A stretch of DNA of 64,000 nucleotides from Pseudomonas sp. Irchel s3f7 (GCF_900187615.1 NZ_FYDO01000008.1:1-64000); one strand, 5' to 3'; shown: positions 47,069 through 60,676, counted from the first letter of the stretch. Made by a program: numbers and translations. The notes: generated by a model from the letters alone, not told the origin.

Positions 47069-47683
47069 TCAAAGCAACACCCGAATTTCCTCCGGTAAAA
47101 ACCGCACATACCGGCTCGCCGGATGCACATTACAGCGCTGCACAATCGAAGGGACGCTGGCATTGAGCTTGGCAATCAGAGCCAGGCGTTTCTCTTCCGG
47201 CAGTTGCGTCGGTGAAAGCGAGTGGGTCAGGTAACTGCGGGTCCAGCTGAAAACCGGCAGGTCTACCCACGAGGACGTGGCAATGTTCAACGATGCCCGT
47301 GCGATGGCACTGCATTTCACCCGTTCCAATTCCTTGTTGACGTGAAAGGGATGCTCTCTGTCCAGCCTGTAATCAATGGGTGCAACCACGGTGACTTGCG
47401 CAGGCTGATCCTCGGTAATCGTCCATGGCTTGAATCGCCATTGATTAACGGCGGCCAATGACGCCTCTCCGAGTTCGGGATGCGCATTTTCCGCAATCAC
47501 GGCATCACTGACTGATCCATCGGCCTTCACCGTCATGCTGATACGCACCACGCCGGTGATACCCGCCCGGTACAGCGCCACCGGATAAATCGGCTTCGGG
47601 TTATCTTCAGGTATCAGGAATACCTCTCCGGCCCAGATATCCACTGATACCAGCAACAAAAGTCCACCCAACCACCACCGCAT
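47069..47683 (-). CDS. Exported TonB C-terminal domain protein
   Basis: 204 aa with a signal peptide (MRWWLGGLLLLVSVDIWA, about 18) followed at once by a TonB-C domain: KPIYPVALYRAGITGVVRISMTVKADGSVSDAVI ... AVNQWRFKPW (about 30-100). There is no proline-rich spacer and no ExbBD-type anchor helix, so it cannot work as a normal TonB. The C-terminal 90 residues have no recognised domain and two or three cysteines. GGGAG precedes the ATG. Confidence 0.75.
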   Translation of the reverse strand: MRWWLGGLLLLVSVDIWAGEVFLIPEDNPKPIYPVALYRAGITGVVRISMTVKADGSVSDAVIAENAHPELGEASLAAVNQWRFKPWTITEDQPAQVTVVAPIDYRLDREHPFHVNKELERVKCSAIARASLNIATSSWVDLPVFSWTRSYLTHSLSPTQLPEEKRLALIAKLNASVPSIVQRCNVHPASRYVRFLPEEIRVLL

Positions 47684-48012
47684 ATCCCTACTCCCTTCGC
47701 CTGCAACGCCAGACCTGGCAACAGCACAAAAGGTTACGGATCAAGGTCGTTGCGCATAACGCCATGACTTCCGTTTTGAACGAAGGACCTTTCCCAAAGG
47801 CCTGCCCTCTTTCAGGCAGCTCGAATGCCCCTCAACGAAAACAGGTAACGCTTCCTACAACGCCCTTCACTTATACCTGAGCGACATGTTCATAAAGGAA
47901 CGCTCGCTTTCCAACATTTCCGCTGTTTTGCCGATGAGAACCGGTGCTATTTTCGGTAACGAAACTGTAACATTCGCATCCGCAGTCAAAACAAGAAATT
48001 TGGAGCTCTTGA
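47684..48012 (+). promoter_or_regulatory. glpT control region with GlpR-like operator
   Basis: 329 bases without a gene. At 47951-47964 TTTCG-GTAA-CGAAA is a perfect inverted repeat with the TTCG-N4-CGAA core of GlpR operators. A weaker site with TGTTC...GAAC halves is at 47887-47901. Both lie within about 130 bases of glpT, where repression would be expected. Confidence 0.65.
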
Positions 48013-49362
48013 ATGTTTGCTTTCTTTCGTCCTGCCGCACATCAGGCTCCATTGCCTGAAGAAAAAATCGACAGCACCTACCGGCGCCTGCGCTGGCAGA
48101 TTTTCGCCGGTATCTTCATTGGCTATGCGGGTTACTACCTGCTGCGCAAGAACTTCTCCCTGGCCATGCCGTACCTGATCGACGAGGGTTACTCCCGTGG
48201 CCAGCTGGGGCTGGCAATGTCTGCCATCGCCATCGCCTACGGTCTTTCAAAGTTCCTGATGGGCCTGGTGTCCGACCGTTCCAACCCGCGGTTCTTCCTG
48301 CCGTTCGGCCTGTTGGTGTCGGCCGGGGTGATGTTCGTTTTCGGTTTCGCGCCGTGGGCGACGTCCAGCGTGACCATGATGTTCATTCTGCTGTTCATCA
48401 ACGGCTGGGCCCAGGGCATGGGATGGCCACCGAGTGGCCGGACCATGGTGCATTGGTGGTCGCAGAAAGAACGCGGCGGTGTGGTGTCGGTGTGGAACGT
48501 GGCGCACAACGTCGGTGGCGGTTTGATTGGCCCGTTGTTCCTGCTCGGCATGGGCCTGTTCAATGACTGGCACGCCGCGTTTTATGTGCCGGCAGCGGTG
48601 GCGCTGGCAGTGGCGGTGTTTGCCTTCGTGACCATGCGTGACACCCCTCAATCCGTGGGCCTGCCGCCCATCGAGCAATACAAGAACGACTACCCGGAAG
48701 GCTACGACGCCAGTCACGAAGAGGAATTCAGCGCCAAGGAAATCTTCGTCAAATACGTGCTGCGCAACAAAATGCTCTGGTACATCGCCCTGGCCAACGT
48801 CTTCGTTTACCTGCTGCGCTACGGCGTGCTGGACTGGGCGCCGACCTACCTCAAGGAAGCCAAGGGCTTCACCGTGGATAAAACCTCGTGGGCGTACTTC
48901 TTCTATGAGTGGGCAGGCATTCCGGGCACGCTGCTGTGCGGCTGGATGTCGGACAAGATCTTCCGTGGCAACCGTGGCCTGACCGGCATGGTGTTCATGG
49001 CACTGGTGACGGTTGCGACGCTGGTTTACTGGCTCAACCCGGCCGGCAACCCGATGGTCGACATGATCGCGCTGCTGTCCATCGGCTTCCTGATCTACGG
49101 CCCGGTGATGCTGATCGGCCTGCAGGCGCTGGAACTGGCGCCGAAGAAAGCGGCCGGTACGGCGGCGGGCTTTACCGGTCTGTTCGGGTATCTGGGGGGG
49201 TCGGTCGCGGCCAGTGCAGCGATGGGCTACACCGTGGACCACTTCGGCTGGGATGGCGGTTTCGTGCTGTTGGTGGGCGCCTGCTTGCTGGCGATGGCCT
49301 TCCTGGCCCCGACGCTACGTCACAAACAAGTCGCCAGTCAGGGCCGCGAAGCACTCGCTTGA
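48013..49362 (+). CDS. glpT: Glycerol-3-phosphate transporter GlpT
   Basis: 449 aa MFS antiporter, exchanges glycerol-3-phosphate for phosphate. About twelve membrane segments. The N-terminal stretch [34 protein letters not shown] is typical of the OPA family, and [13 protein letters not shown] matches the GlpT signature. In Pseudomonas GlpT is also the main route for fosfomycin entry. Stop overlaps the convergent chaC gene by 25 bases. A GlpR-like operator lies upstream. Confidence 0.94.
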   Translation: MFAFFRPAAHQAPLPEEKIDSTYRRLRWQIFAGIFIGYAGYYLLRKNFSLAMPYLIDEGYSRGQLGLAMSAIAIAYGLSKFLMGLVSDRSNPRFFLPFGLLVSAGVMFVFGFAPWATSSVTMMFILLFINGWAQGMGWPPSGRTMVHWWSQKERGGVVSVWNVAHNVGGGLIGPLFLLGMGLFNDWHAAFYVPAAVALAVAVFAFVTMRDTPQSVGLPPIEQYKNDYPEGYDASHEEEFSAKEIFVKYVLRNKMLWYIALANVFVYLLRYGVLDWAPTYLKEAKGFTVDKTSWAYFFYEWAGIPGTLLCGWMSDKIFRGNRGLTGMVFMALVTVATLVYWLNPAGNPMVDMIALLSIGFLIYGPVMLIGLQALELAPKKAAGTAAGFTGLFGYLGGSVAASAAMGYTVDHFGWDGGFVLLVGACLLAMAFLAPTLRHKQVASQGREALA

Positions 49363-50006
49363 TCGGCTTTTGACTTACAACGCTTGAGCCGCGCCTCCAG
49401 ATTCCGGTCTGGCATGGCGTGGCTGCGCAGGGCGTGCGCGGTCTGCTCGACATAATCGCGAGTGGTGCCGTAACGCCCGCAAGCGTTTTCAAACACGTGA
49501 CTCAGGACATGATCCGGCAAGTTGCCGGCATAGCTGGGCAGGTGCCGCTCCAGAACAAATCCCAATGCCTGAACCTGATTTCCATCTTCGAGACGGCAGT
49601 TGAGCCAGTGCGGGCGATAGGAAGGGAACGGCATCTCGCGCTGCCAGAGCGCATACAGCGAGGCTTCAAGTTGTTCTTCGGGCAAACGGTAGGCGAAACC
49701 GCTGCAAGAGCCGCCGCGATCCAGGCCAAATACCAGGCCGGGCATTTCCGGCGTACCGCGATGTTCGTGGGACCACAGGTACAACCCGCGATGGTAGCCA
49801 TGCACCCGGCCACGAACGCGTTCGACCGCCGTGCATTCCGGTCGCCAGATCAGCGAACCATACGCAAACAGCCAGACCGGACCGCCCTTGTGGCGCGCCA
49901 TGGTCGATTGCATTGAGCCGAGTAATTGTTCGTGCGTGAGCTGCGGCCCCAGATCGAGCTGCGGAGGGTAAGCCAAATTCAAAAAAGCAGATTCAATGGC
50001 GCTCAT
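49338..50006 (-). CDS. ChaC-like gamma-glutamylcyclotransferase
   Basis: 222 aa. [11 protein letters not shown] (about 48-58) is the ChaC substrate-loop motif, and [18 protein letters not shown] pattern follows with the catalytic Glu region. ChaC enzymes break glutathione into 5-oxoproline and Cys-Gly. The 3' end overlaps glpT on the other strand, so part of both C-termini is coded on opposite strands. Confidence 0.88.
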   Translation of the reverse strand: MSAIESAFLNLAYPPQLDLGPQLTHEQLLGSMQSTMARHKGGPVWLFAYGSLIWRPECTAVERVRGRVHGYHRGLYLWSHEHRGTPEMPGLVFGLDRGGSCSGFAYRLPEEQLEASLYALWQREMPFPSYRPHWLNCRLEDGNQVQALGFVLERHLPSYAGNLPDHVLSHVFENACGRYGTTRDYVEQTAHALRSHAMPDRNLEARLKRCKSKADQASASRP

Positions 50007-50315
50007 GGCGAATAGCGTTCAGCTCCCCGCGAGTGAAGGATTACTTAATAGAACGTACCGTTGTAACAATAAGGCACATTTGTTTTAAGGCAATTTGAAT
50101 GCCATGGCTGTTTTCAATTAATTGCTTGAATGACATATAACCTAGCGACACTTACATAAATTTATAAATGCCGATTGGCTATATATGGAGTTATAAACCT
50201 GTAGGAGCGAGCAGGCTCGCGATGGTCGTTAACGATTACGCAGGGAGTCTGGCTGCCCGCGGCGCTCTTGGGTCCATCGCGAGCAGGCTCGCTCCTACCG
50301 GATCAGGATCTGGGA
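50007..50315. other. Intergenic region upstream of chaC
   Basis: 309 bases, with no supportable gene. Bases 50040-50190 are clearly AT-rich compared with the neighbourhood and hold the likely chaC promoter. The remainder is the REPIN listed separately. Confidence 0.6.
50199..50299. repeat. REPIN downstream of the UbiD-linked reductase gene
   Basis: Inverted arms GGAGCGAGCAGGCTCGCGAT and inverse; the spacer (GGTCGTTAACGATTACGCAGG..., CCGCGGCGCTC) matches those at 4503 and 43009. Confidence 0.87.
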
Positions 50316-51284
50316 TCAAGATCGCGGGGCATAGGCAAACACGTCGGCGCGCATTTGATGAGCGTCCATCCCTGCCTCCACCAGCGCATCCAGCGTGCCA
50401 TACACCATGGCCGGAGAGCCGCTGGCGTATACATGCAGAGGCTTCAGATTCGGGAAGTCCTCGCAGACCGCTTCATGCAACATGCCGCAGCGCCCTCCCC
50501 AACCGCATTGGTCGCTGACGACTTTGTGCAGGAACAGATTGGGCAACTTCAGCCACTCGTCCCAATGTTCGATCTGATAAAAATCTTCAGGACGACGCAC
50601 GCCCCAATACAGATGCACCGGGTACTTGAAGCCAGAGGCCCGGCAATGTTCGATCAGACTGTGGATCTGGCCCATGCCGGTACCCGCCGCGATCAGCACC
50701 AGTGGGCCCTCAGGCAGTTCCGCGAGATGGGTATCGCCGAAGGGCAGCTCGACCCGCACCATGCTGCGGCGCTGGAGCTGTTCGATAAGGTTCAGTGCAC
50801 TGGTTTCGCGCGCCAGCACGTGAATCTCAAGATCACGCCCCCCGTGCGGCGCCGAGGCCAGGGAAAAGGCCGATTTCTCGCCGCTCTCGCGCTCGATCAT
50901 CAAGTACTGACCGGCGTGGTAGCGCGGCGGCTTGCCGGCCGGCGCCCGCAGGCGCACGCGCCAGGTATCACCGCCCACGTCCCGACACTCAATGACCTGA
51001 CACGACACGCTGCGCACCGGCAATTCTCCCAGCGCGAGCACGCCATCCCACAGCACGATGCAGTCTTCCAGCGGCTCCGCTATGCAAGTGTAGAACTCGC
51101 CGTGGTCACGCACATTGCCTGCCTGTTCGACCCGGCCTTCCACCAACAACGCCGCGCACACGTGGCAATTGCCATTGCGGCAGCTTTGCGGGCATTCGTA
51201 GCCCAGTCGTCGTGCGCCATCGAGAATCCGCTCGCCGGGCAATATCTCAAGCACTGCTCCGGAGGGCTGCAAGGTTACACGCAT
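50316..51284 (-). CDS. [2Fe-2S]-FAD oxidoreductase (Fre / CDP-6-deoxyglucoseen reductase-like)
   Basis: 322 aa from ATG 51284. N-terminal plant-type ferredoxin domain with Cys35, Cys40, Cys43 and Cys67, then FAD-binding (YHAGQYLMIE, SAFSLAS) and NAD-binding (LIAAGTGMGQIHSL, YASGSP) domains. It moves electrons from NAD(P)H to an acceptor. Its ATG overlaps the ubiD TGA by one base. E. coli has the flavin reductase fre next to ubiD, so a supply of reduced flavin is a possible role. Confidence 0.87.
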   Translation of the reverse strand: MRVTLQPSGAVLEILPGERILDGARRLGYECPQSCRNGNCHVCAALLVEGRVEQAGNVRDHGEFYTCIAEPLEDCIVLWDGVLALGELPVRSVSCQVIECRDVGGDTWRVRLRAPAGKPPRYHAGQYLMIERESGEKSAFSLASAPHGGRDLEIHVLARETSALNLIEQLQRRSMVRVELPFGDTHLAELPEGPLVLIAAGTGMGQIHSLIEHCRASGFKYPVHLYWGVRRPEDFYQIEHWDEWLKLPNLFLHKVVSDQCGWGGRCGMLHEAVCEDFPNLKPLHVYASGSPAMVYGTLDALVEAGMDAHQMRADVFAYAPRS

Positions 51285-52750
51285 CAATCTATTCCTAACT
51301 GATTCCAGATGGCATCGATCCGTTGGGTGACGGCATCGTCCTTGACGATGACCCGGCCCCACTCGCGGGTGGTTTCGCCCGGCCATTTATGCGTGGCATC
51401 CAGGCCCATTTTCGAACCCAGGCCGGAAACCGGCGAGGCGAAGTCCAGGTAATCGATCGGCGTATTTTCGATCATCACCGTATCGCGCTTGGGGTCCATG
51501 CGCGTGGTGATGGCCCAGATCACATCGTTCCAGTCCCGGGCGTTGATATCGTCGTCGGTGACGATAACGAACTTGGTGTACATGAACTGTCGCAAAAACG
51601 ACCACACACCGAGCATTACCCGCTTGGCGTGGCCCGGGTACGACTTCTTCATGGTCACGATGGCCATGCGGTACGAGCAGCCTTCGGGCGGCAGGTAGAA
51701 ATCGGTGATCTCCGGGAACTGCTTCTGCAGGATCGGCACGAACACTTCGTTCAACGCCACACCGAGGATCGCCGGCTCATCCGGTGGACGGCCGGTGTAG
51801 GTGCTGTGGTAGATCGGTTTGATCCGGTGGGTAATGCGCTCGACGGTGAACACCGGGAAGCTGTCGACTTCGTTGTAATAGCCGGTGTGGTCGCCGTACG
51901 GGCCTTCATCGGCCATCTCGCCCGGATGGATCACGCCTTCGAGGATGATTTCGGCGGTGGCCGGCACTTGCAGGTCGTTGCCCCGGCACTTCACCAACTC
52001 GGTGCGATTACCGCGCAAGAGGCCAGCGAAGGCGTACTCGGAGAGGCTGTCGGGGACTGGCGTCACTGCGCCAAGAATCGTCGCAGGGTCGGCACCCAGC
52101 GCCACGGCCACGGGGAACGGCTGGCCCGGATGCTTCTCGCACCATTCGCGGTAATCCAGCGCGCCGCCACGGTGGCTCAGCCAGCGCATGATGACCTTGT
52201 TGCGGCCAATCACTTGCTGCCGGTAGATGCCGAGGTTCTGGCGATCCTTGTTCGGGCCTTTGGTGACGGTCAGGCCCCAGGTGATCAGCGGGGCGACGTC
52301 GCCCGGCCAGCAGGTCTGCACCGGCAGGGTCGAAAGATCGACGTCGTCGCCTTCAATGACCACTTCCTGGCACACCGCGTCTTTGACGACCTTGGGCGCC
52401 ATCGAAATGATCTTGCGGAAAATCGGCAGTTTGGACCACGCGTCTTTCAGCCCCTTCGGCGGCTCGGGTTCCTTGAGGAACGCCAGCAACTTGCCGATCT
52501 CGCGCAACTCGCTGACCGCTTCGGCGCCCATGCCCAACGCCACGCGCTCGGGGGTGCCAAACAGGTTGCCGAGTACGGGAATGTCATAACCGGTAGGCTT
52601 TTCGAAAAGCAGTGCCGGGCCTTTTGCGCGCAATGTGCGGTCGCAGACCTCGGTCATTTCGAGCACTGGGGACACCGGGATCTGGATGCGCTTGAGTTCG
52701 CCGCGCTGTTCCAGCCCGCTGATAAAGTCGCGCAAGTCGCGATACTGCAT
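51284..52750 (-). CDS. ubiD: 4-hydroxy-3-polyprenylbenzoate decarboxylase UbiD
   Basis: 488 aa, prenylated-FMN-dependent decarboxylase of ubiquinone synthesis. [20 protein letters not shown] start, VLGNLFGT and [11 protein letters not shown] segments are the UbiD pattern; Glu residues of the catalytic E-R-E network lie in the [18 protein letters not shown] area and after. Full length. Upstream neighbour of the reductase with one-base overlap and adjacent to rho. Confidence 0.95.
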   Translation of the reverse strand: MQYRDLRDFISGLEQRGELKRIQIPVSPVLEMTEVCDRTLRAKGPALLFEKPTGYDIPVLGNLFGTPERVALGMGAEAVSELREIGKLLAFLKEPEPPKGLKDAWSKLPIFRKIISMAPKVVKDAVCQEVVIEGDDVDLSTLPVQTCWPGDVAPLITWGLTVTKGPNKDRQNLGIYRQQVIGRNKVIMRWLSHRGGALDYREWCEKHPGQPFPVAVALGADPATILGAVTPVPDSLSEYAFAGLLRGNRTELVKCRGNDLQVPATAEIILEGVIHPGEMADEGPYGDHTGYYNEVDSFPVFTVERITHRIKPIYHSTYTGRPPDEPAILGVALNEVFVPILQKQFPEITDFYLPPEGCSYRMAIVTMKKSYPGHAKRVMLGVWSFLRQFMYTKFVIVTDDDINARDWNDVIWAITTRMDPKRDTVMIENTPIDYLDFASPVSGLGSKMGLDATHKWPGETTREWGRVIVKDDAVTQRIDAIWNQLGID

Positions 52751-52851
52751 GCGTGAGCCTCGTGTTGGCCGTGGCGTTCGGGGCAGGCAGTTTAGCGCCG
52801 AACCCTTCGGTTCAGAACCACGAACTGCCTGTTGATCAAAAAACAGATAGC

Positions 52852-52878
52852 AAAAAGCCGGGTTTCCCCGGCTTTTTT
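52852..52878 (-). terminator. Terminator after rho
   Basis: AAAAAGCCGGG / CCCGGCTTTTTT-type stem with a short loop, 13 bases past the rho stop on the minus strand. Confidence 0.9.
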
Positions 52879-52890
52879 GGCCTGCTCGAC

Positions 52891-54150
<1,260 letters not shown>

Positions 54151-54347
54151 ATAGGAATGACGTAATCATTTATGGAGGGGGGAAATTAAGCTTTTGGCTT
54201 AATGAGGCCGCGCCGCGGAGAAGGCGACAGGATCGCGTACTTATTCGAAAAGGAGAGCGTCGGCGACGGCTAGCAGGGGGCACTGGAGAAACCAGCGCGG
54301 GGCCGAATGTAACACCTGAGTTTCGGAGCGTCTAGCCCTCAATAACG

Positions 54348-54376
54348 AAAAAGCCCCGCTATTTGCGGGGCTTTTT
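54348..54376 (-). terminator. Terminator after trxA
   Basis: AAAAAGCCCCGC / GCGGGGCTTTTT with a 5-base loop and T5, 20 bases past the trxA stop. Confidence 0.92.
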
Positions 54377-54396
54377 CTGACTCGCTACAACGACGC

Positions 54397-54726
54397 TTAG
54401 ATGTTGGCGTCGAGGAAAGCAGCCAGTTGCGACTTCGACAGCGCGCCGACCTTGGTCGCTTCAACGTTGCCGTTCTTGAACAGCATCAGGGTCGGGATAC
54501 CACGCACGCCATGCTTGGCCGGGGTTTCCTGGTTTTCGTCGATGTTCAGTTTGGCAACGGTCAGCTTGCCTTTGTAGGTCTCGGCAATTTCGTCCAGAAC
54601 CGGAGCGATCATTTTGCAAGGGCCGCACCACTCAGCCCAGTAGTCGACCAGTACAGCGCCTTCGGCCTTGAGTACGTCAGCCTCGAAGCTCGCGTCGCTA
54701 ACGTGTTTGATAAGATCGCTGCTCAT
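54397..54726 (-). CDS. trxA: Thioredoxin TrxA
   Basis: 109 aa cytoplasmic dithiol protein with the WCGPC active site (Cys34 and Cys37) and the cis-proline loop GIPTL. GGAG lies 7 bases before ATG 54726. It reduces disulfides using thioredoxin reductase. Divergent from ppx with 200 bases between. Confidence 0.97.
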   Translation of the reverse strand: MSSDLIKHVSDASFEADVLKAEGAVLVDYWAEWCGPCKMIAPVLDEIAETYKGKLTVAKLNIDENQETPAKHGVRGIPTLMLFKNGNVEATKVGALSKSQLAAFLDANI

Positions 54727-54926
54727 GGAATTCTCCAGGTTGTAAGCAAAAAAACGTGGCCCATCATAGCTGCCCTTCCCACGTTCAGGAAGGTGCAGAT
54801 GATTGAGTCTCGCTATGGTGGCTCATGAATTTGGGTATAGCTCAGACCAAGGCATTGAACCATGCGCGTTGGCGTCAGCCCTTGATCGTGGCACGATGTC
54901 GAGGTTATCGACCGAGACCCCTGACC

Positions 54927-56429
54927 ATGCCGCAATCCCAAGCCAAGAATCTGTCCCTGATCGCCGCAATCGACCTGGGCTCCAACAGCTTTCACATGGT
55001 CGTGGCCAAGGCCCAGAACGGCGAAATCCGTATTCTCGAGCGTCTCGGGGAGAAGGTGCAGCTGGCGGCCGGCATCGACGAAGAGCGTCGCCTCAGTGAG
55101 GAGTCGATGCAACGCGGGCTGGACTGCCTCAAGCGCTTTGCCCAACTGATCAACGGTATGCCGACAGGCGCCGTGCGGATCGTCGGCACCAACGCCTTGC
55201 GCGAAGCCCGCAACCGCGCCGAGTTCATCCACCGCGCCGAAGAAATCCTCGGCCACCCGGTGGAAGTCATCTCCGGCCGTGAAGAGGCGCGCCTGATTTA
55301 CCTCGGCGTGTCCCACACCCTCGCCGACACACCGGGCAAGCGCCTGGTGGCCGATATCGGCGGCGGCAGTACCGAATTCATCATCGGCCAGCGCTTCGAA
55401 CCGCTGCTGCGCGAAAGCCTGCAGATGGGTTGCGTCAGCTACACCCAGCGCTATTTCAAGGACGGCAAGATCACTCCGGCCCGCTACGCCCAGGCGTACA
55501 CCGCGGCGCGACTGGAGATCATGAGCATCGAACACGCCCTGCACCGCCTGACCTGGGATGAAGCCATCGGCTCCTCGGGCACCATCCGCGCCATCGGTCT
55601 GGCGCTGAAGGCCGGCGGCCAAGGCACGGGCGAGGTCAATGCCGAGGGGCTGGCCTGGCTCAAGCGCAAGCTGATCAAACTCGGTGATGTGGAGAAGATC
55701 GACTTCGAAGGCATCAAGCCGGACCGTCGGGCAATATTCCCGGCGGGCCTGGCGATTCTCGAAGCGATCTTCGATGCTCTCGAACTGCAACGCATGGATC
55801 ACTGCGAAGGCGCCCTGCGTGAGGGCGTGCTGTATGACTTGCTCGGTCGCCATCATCACGAAGACGTACGCGAACGCACCCTCACCTCGCTGATGGAGCG
55901 CTACCACGTCGATCTGGAACAGGCGGTGCGGGTCGAACGCAAAGCCCTGCATGCCTTCGACCAGGTGGCCGCAGACTGGGATCTGGAGGACGGTGTCTGG
56001 CGCGAACTGCTCGGCTGGGCAGCCAAGGTCCATGAAGTGGGCCTGGATATCGCTCACTATCAGTACCACAAGCACGGCGCCTACCTGATCGAACACTCGG
56101 ACCTCGCCGGGTTCTCCCGCGAAGACCAGTTGATGCTCGCACTGCTGGTGCGCGGCCACCGACGCAACATTCCCAAAGACAAATTTGCCGATTTCGACGA
56201 TGACGGCATCAAGCTGATTCGCCTGTGCGTGCTGCTGCGCTTTGCGATCCTGTTCCACCACATTCGCGGCACCCAGCAGATGCCCCAGGTCGTGCTGAAC
56301 GCCAATGGCAAAAGCCTGGAAGTGGTGTTCCCGGAAAACTGGCTGGATGAAAACCAGCTGACCCAGGCCGATTTCGAAATCGAAGCGCAATGGCTGACGC
56401 GGGTCGATATCGTCCTCAGCGTTCGCTGA
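54927..56429 (+). CDS. ppx: Exopolyphosphatase Ppx (Ppx/GppA family)
   Basis: 500 aa from ATG 54927; the frame is open to 54825, but family proteins start just before [17 protein letters not shown] (here residues 12-28). The second phosphate loop [12 protein letters not shown] (about 146-157) and the C-terminal HD-like domain are present. It removes phosphate from polyphosphate ends. Convergent with ppk across a shared terminator and REPIN, the usual Pseudomonas layout. Confidence 0.94.
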   Translation: MPQSQAKNLSLIAAIDLGSNSFHMVVAKAQNGEIRILERLGEKVQLAAGIDEERRLSEESMQRGLDCLKRFAQLINGMPTGAVRIVGTNALREARNRAEFIHRAEEILGHPVEVISGREEARLIYLGVSHTLADTPGKRLVADIGGGSTEFIIGQRFEPLLRESLQMGCVSYTQRYFKDGKITPARYAQAYTAARLEIMSIEHALHRLTWDEAIGSSGTIRAIGLALKAGGQGTGEVNAEGLAWLKRKLIKLGDVEKIDFEGIKPDRRAIFPAGLAILEAIFDALELQRMDHCEGALREGVLYDLLGRHHHEDVRERTLTSLMERYHVDLEQAVRVERKALHAFDQVAADWDLEDGVWRELLGWAAKVHEVGLDIAHYQYHKHGAYLIEHSDLAGFSREDQLMLALLVRGHRRNIPKDKFADFDDDGIKLIRLCVLLRFAILFHHIRGTQQMPQVVLNANGKSLEVVFPENWLDENQLTQADFEIEAQWLTRVDIVLSVR

Positions 56430-56434
56430 CGTCC

Positions 56435-56519
56435 CTGTAGGAGCCGGCTTGCCGGCGATGCGTTATCACGCCATGCGGTGACTGAACGTACGCCATCGCT
56501 GGCAAGCCAGCGCCTACAG
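56435..56519. repeat. REP doublet (REPIN) between ppx and ppk
   Basis: Inverted arms TAGGAGCCGGCTTGCCGGCGAT and ATCGCTGGCAAGCCAGCGCCTA (cores about 18 bases) around about 40 bases, six bases after the ppx stop. Confidence 0.86.
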
Positions 56520-56533
56520 AATTCGGTGAAAAC

Positions 56534-56568
56534 AAAAATGGCGATCCCTTGGGATCGCCATTTTTTTA
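56534..56568. terminator. Bidirectional terminator shared by ppx and ppk
   Basis: AAAATGGCGATCCC / GGGATCGCCATTTT stem with a TT loop and T7/A5 flanks, between convergent ppx and ppk. Confidence 0.93.
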
Positions 56569-56581
56569 CTCCCAGCCGGTG

Positions 56582-58804
56582 TTAACGAACCGTCAGGATC
56601 GGGCTGCCCAATCGCTCCAGCAAAGTAGCCTGGGCGCTGCGCGGGTTCTGGTTGCCGGTCGGCGTGTTGCGGACGTAGCGACCGTCCGACTGCAGGCTCC
56701 AGCTGTGGGTGTTGTCGGTGAGGTACAACTCCAGCTCTTTCTTGACCCGCATGATCAGCTTCTTGCCTTCCACCGGGAAGCAAGTCTCGACGCGCTTGTC
56801 GAGGTTGCGCTCCATCCAGTCGGCGCTGGAGAGGAACATCTGCTCGTCGCCGCCATTAAGGAAGTAGAAAACCCGGGTGTGTTCCAGGAAACGCCCGATG
56901 ATCGAACGCACGTGGATGTTGTGCGATACCCCGGCGATGCCCGGTCGCAGGCAGCACATGCCACGCACCACCAGATCGATGCGCACGCCCGACTGGCTGG
57001 CCTTGTACAGCGCGCGGATGATCTTCGGATCGGTCAGCGAGTTGAACTTGGCAATGATGTGCGCCGGTTTGCCGTCGACGGCGAACTGGGTTTCCCGGGC
57101 AATCATGTCGAGCATGCCCTTCTTCAGGGTGAACGGCGCATGCAGCAACTTCTTCATGCGCAGGGTTTTACCCATGCCGATCAACTGGCTGAACAGTTTG
57201 CCGACGTCTTCGCACAAGGCGTCGTCGGAGGTCAGCAGGCTGTAGTCGGTGTACAGACGAGCGTTGCCGGCGTGGTAGTTACCGGTGCCGAGGTGCGCGT
57301 AACGCACAATCTCGCCGGCCTCGCGACGCAGGATCAGCATCATCTTGGCGTGGGTCTTGAAGCCGACCACGCCGTAGATCACCACCGCACCGGCTGCTTG
57401 CAGACGGCTGGCCAGTTGCAGGTTGGACTCTTCGTCAAACCGCGCACGCAATTCGATCACCGCGGTGACTTCCTTGCCGTTACGCGCCGCATCCACCAGC
57501 GCATCGACGATTTCCGAGTTGGCACCCGACCGGTACAAGGTCTGGCGCACCGCCAATACATGCGGATCCTTCGCGGCCTGGCGCAACAGGTCGACCACCG
57601 GCGTGAACGACTCGAACGGGTGCAGCAGCAGGATGTCCTGCTTGCTGATCACGCTGAAGATGTTCTCGCTGTTTTGCAGCAGTTTCGGGATCTGCGGGGT
57701 GAACGGCAGGTATTGCAGCTCACGCTGACTGTCCAGGCCGGTGATGCTGAACAGACGCGTCAGGTTCACCGGACCATTGACTTGATACAGCTCCGACTCG
57801 CTCAAGTTGAATTGCTTGAGCAGGTAATCGGACAGGTGTTTCGGGCACGTGTCGGCGACTTCCAGACGCACCGCATCACCGTAGCGACGGGAGAACAGCT
57901 CGCCGCGCAGGGCACGGGCCAGGTCTTCCACATCTTCGGAGTCCAGTGCCAGGTCGGCGTTTCGGGTCAGGCGGAACTGATAGCAGCCCTTCACCTTCAT
58001 GCCCTGGAACAGGTCATCGGCGTGGGCGTGGATCATCGACGACAGGAAGACATAGTTGTCGCCCGCGCCGCCGACTTCTTCCGGCACCTTGATGATCCGC
58101 GGCAGCAGACGCGGCGCAGGAATGATCGCCAGACCGGAGTCGCGGCCGAAGGCGTCGATGCCTTCGAGCTCGACGATGAAGTTGAGGCTTTTGTTCACCA
58201 GCAACGGGAACGGGTGCGTCGGGTCGAGTCCGATCGGCGTGATGATCGGCGCGATCTCGTCGCGGAAATAACGACGGACCCAGGTTTTGATCTTGGTCGT
58301 CCAGTTACGGCGACGGATGAAGCGGACCTGATGTTTTTCCAGCTCCGGCAACAGAATATCGTTGAGGATCGCGTATTGGCGGTCAACGTGACCGTGCACC
58401 AACTCGCTGATGCGCGCCAATGCCTGATGCGGTTGCAGACCATCGGCGCCCGCTTGTTCACGGGCGAAGGTGATCTGCTTTTTCAGGCCGGCAACACGAA
58501 TCTCGAAGAACTCGTCCAGGTTGCTGGAGAAGATCAGCAGAAACTTCAGCCGCTCCAGCAACGGGTAGGACTCATCCAGCGCCTGTTCCAGCACGCGAAT
58601 GTTGAACTGCAGTTGCGACAGCTCGCGGTGGATGTACAGGCTGCTGTCATCCAGGCCTGGAATGGTAATCGCAGGCGCTGCCGCAGCGGGCTCGACGACC
58701 ACCGCGGGCGGAGCTGGCTCCAGCTCCGGCGGGGTCTCGTCGATTTTCTCCACCACCGGTTGAGCATCTTTTACGGCAACTTCAGTGAGTACTTCGGTAT
58801 TCAT
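56582..58804 (-). CDS. ppk: Polyphosphate kinase Ppk1
   Basis: 740 aa. N-terminal Ala/Pro/Val-rich extension (1-about 50), then [22 protein letters not shown], the Ppk N-domain start. The autophosphorylated His lies in [21 protein letters not shown], and the PLD-like C-terminal domains follow. It makes polyphosphate from ATP. AGGAA is upstream of ATG 58804. hemB follows upstream on the same strand with an 18-base gap, suggesting one transcript. Confidence 0.96.
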   Translation of the reverse strand: MNTEVLTEVAVKDAQPVVEKIDETPPELEPAPPAVVVEPAAAAPAITIPGLDDSSLYIHRELSQLQFNIRVLEQALDESYPLLERLKFLLIFSSNLDEFFEIRVAGLKKQITFAREQAGADGLQPHQALARISELVHGHVDRQYAILNDILLPELEKHQVRFIRRRNWTTKIKTWVRRYFRDEIAPIITPIGLDPTHPFPLLVNKSLNFIVELEGIDAFGRDSGLAIIPAPRLLPRIIKVPEEVGGAGDNYVFLSSMIHAHADDLFQGMKVKGCYQFRLTRNADLALDSEDVEDLARALRGELFSRRYGDAVRLEVADTCPKHLSDYLLKQFNLSESELYQVNGPVNLTRLFSITGLDSQRELQYLPFTPQIPKLLQNSENIFSVISKQDILLLHPFESFTPVVDLLRQAAKDPHVLAVRQTLYRSGANSEIVDALVDAARNGKEVTAVIELRARFDEESNLQLASRLQAAGAVVIYGVVGFKTHAKMMLILRREAGEIVRYAHLGTGNYHAGNARLYTDYSLLTSDDALCEDVGKLFSQLIGMGKTLRMKKLLHAPFTLKKGMLDMIARETQFAVDGKPAHIIAKFNSLTDPKIIRALYKASQSGVRIDLVVRGMCCLRPGIAGVSHNIHVRSIIGRFLEHTRVFYFLNGGDEQMFLSSADWMERNLDKRVETCFPVEGKKLIMRVKKELELYLTDNTHSWSLQSDGRYVRNTPTGNQNPRSAQATLLERLGSPILTVR

Positions 58805-58822
58805 CGAATGTTCCTGGGAGGG

Positions 58823-59962
<1,140 letters not shown>

Positions 59963-60043
59963 TCACGTCGAGACACATTTGGACACTTTCCTGAATGTGT
60001 CCGAAGGGTTAGGCTGCGCGTTCATTTCGCCAGCACCCAGACA

Positions 60044-60676
60044 ATGCTCCAACAATTTCTGCATGACTTCGGCTACTTTGCCCTGTTCCTTGGCACGTTT
60101 TTCGAAGGCGAAACCATTCTGGTGCTCGCGGGTTTCCTTGCGTTCCGTGGATACATGGACATCAACCTGGTGGTGGTCGTGGCCTTCTTCGGCAGCTATG
60201 CCGGCGATCAGCTGTGGTACTTCCTGGGGCGCAAGCACGGCCGCAAATTGCTGGCCCGCAAACCCCGCTGGCAAATGATGGGTGACCGGGCGCTGGAGCA
60301 TATCCGCAAACACCCGGACATCTGGGTCCTGAGCTTTCGCTTCGTCTACGGTTTGCGCACCGTCATGCCGGTGGCCATCGGCCTGTCGGGCTATCCGCCG
60401 GGACGTTATCTGCTGCTGAACGGGATTGGCGCAGCGATCTGGGCCACCGCCCTCGCGGCCGCGGCCTATCACTTCGGCGCGGTACTCGAAGGCCTGCTCG
60501 GCAGCGTCAAGAAGTACGAGCTGTGGGTGCTCGGCGCCCTGCTGGTCCTGGGCGTGGGGCTGTGGCTGCGCCGGCGTTTCAAGAACGCGCGCCTGGCCAA
60601 AAAAATCTACGCCGACGAGCAAGCCCTGAAAGCCGAACGAGCCAAAACCGAAGGACCTACGACGCCAGCCGAGTGA
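60044..60676 (+). CDS. DedA-family membrane protein
   Basis: 210 aa with about five hydrophobic segments. GTFFEGETILVLAGFLAFRG and the FRFVYGLRTVMPVAIGLSG motif (the conserved arginine-containing DedA loop) are clear. DedA proteins act in lipid carrier flipping and membrane homeostasis. The C-terminus is basic and cytoplasmic. Its last 20 bases overlap the convergent desaturase gene. The ribosome-binding site is weak. Confidence 0.88.
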   Translation: MLQQFLHDFGYFALFLGTFFEGETILVLAGFLAFRGYMDINLVVVVAFFGSYAGDQLWYFLGRKHGRKLLARKPRWQMMGDRALEHIRKHPDIWVLSFRFVYGLRTVMPVAIGLSGYPPGRYLLLNGIGAAIWATALAAAAYHFGAVLEGLLGSVKKYELWVLGALLVLGVGLWLRRRFKNARLAKKIYADEQALKAERAKTEGPTTPAE

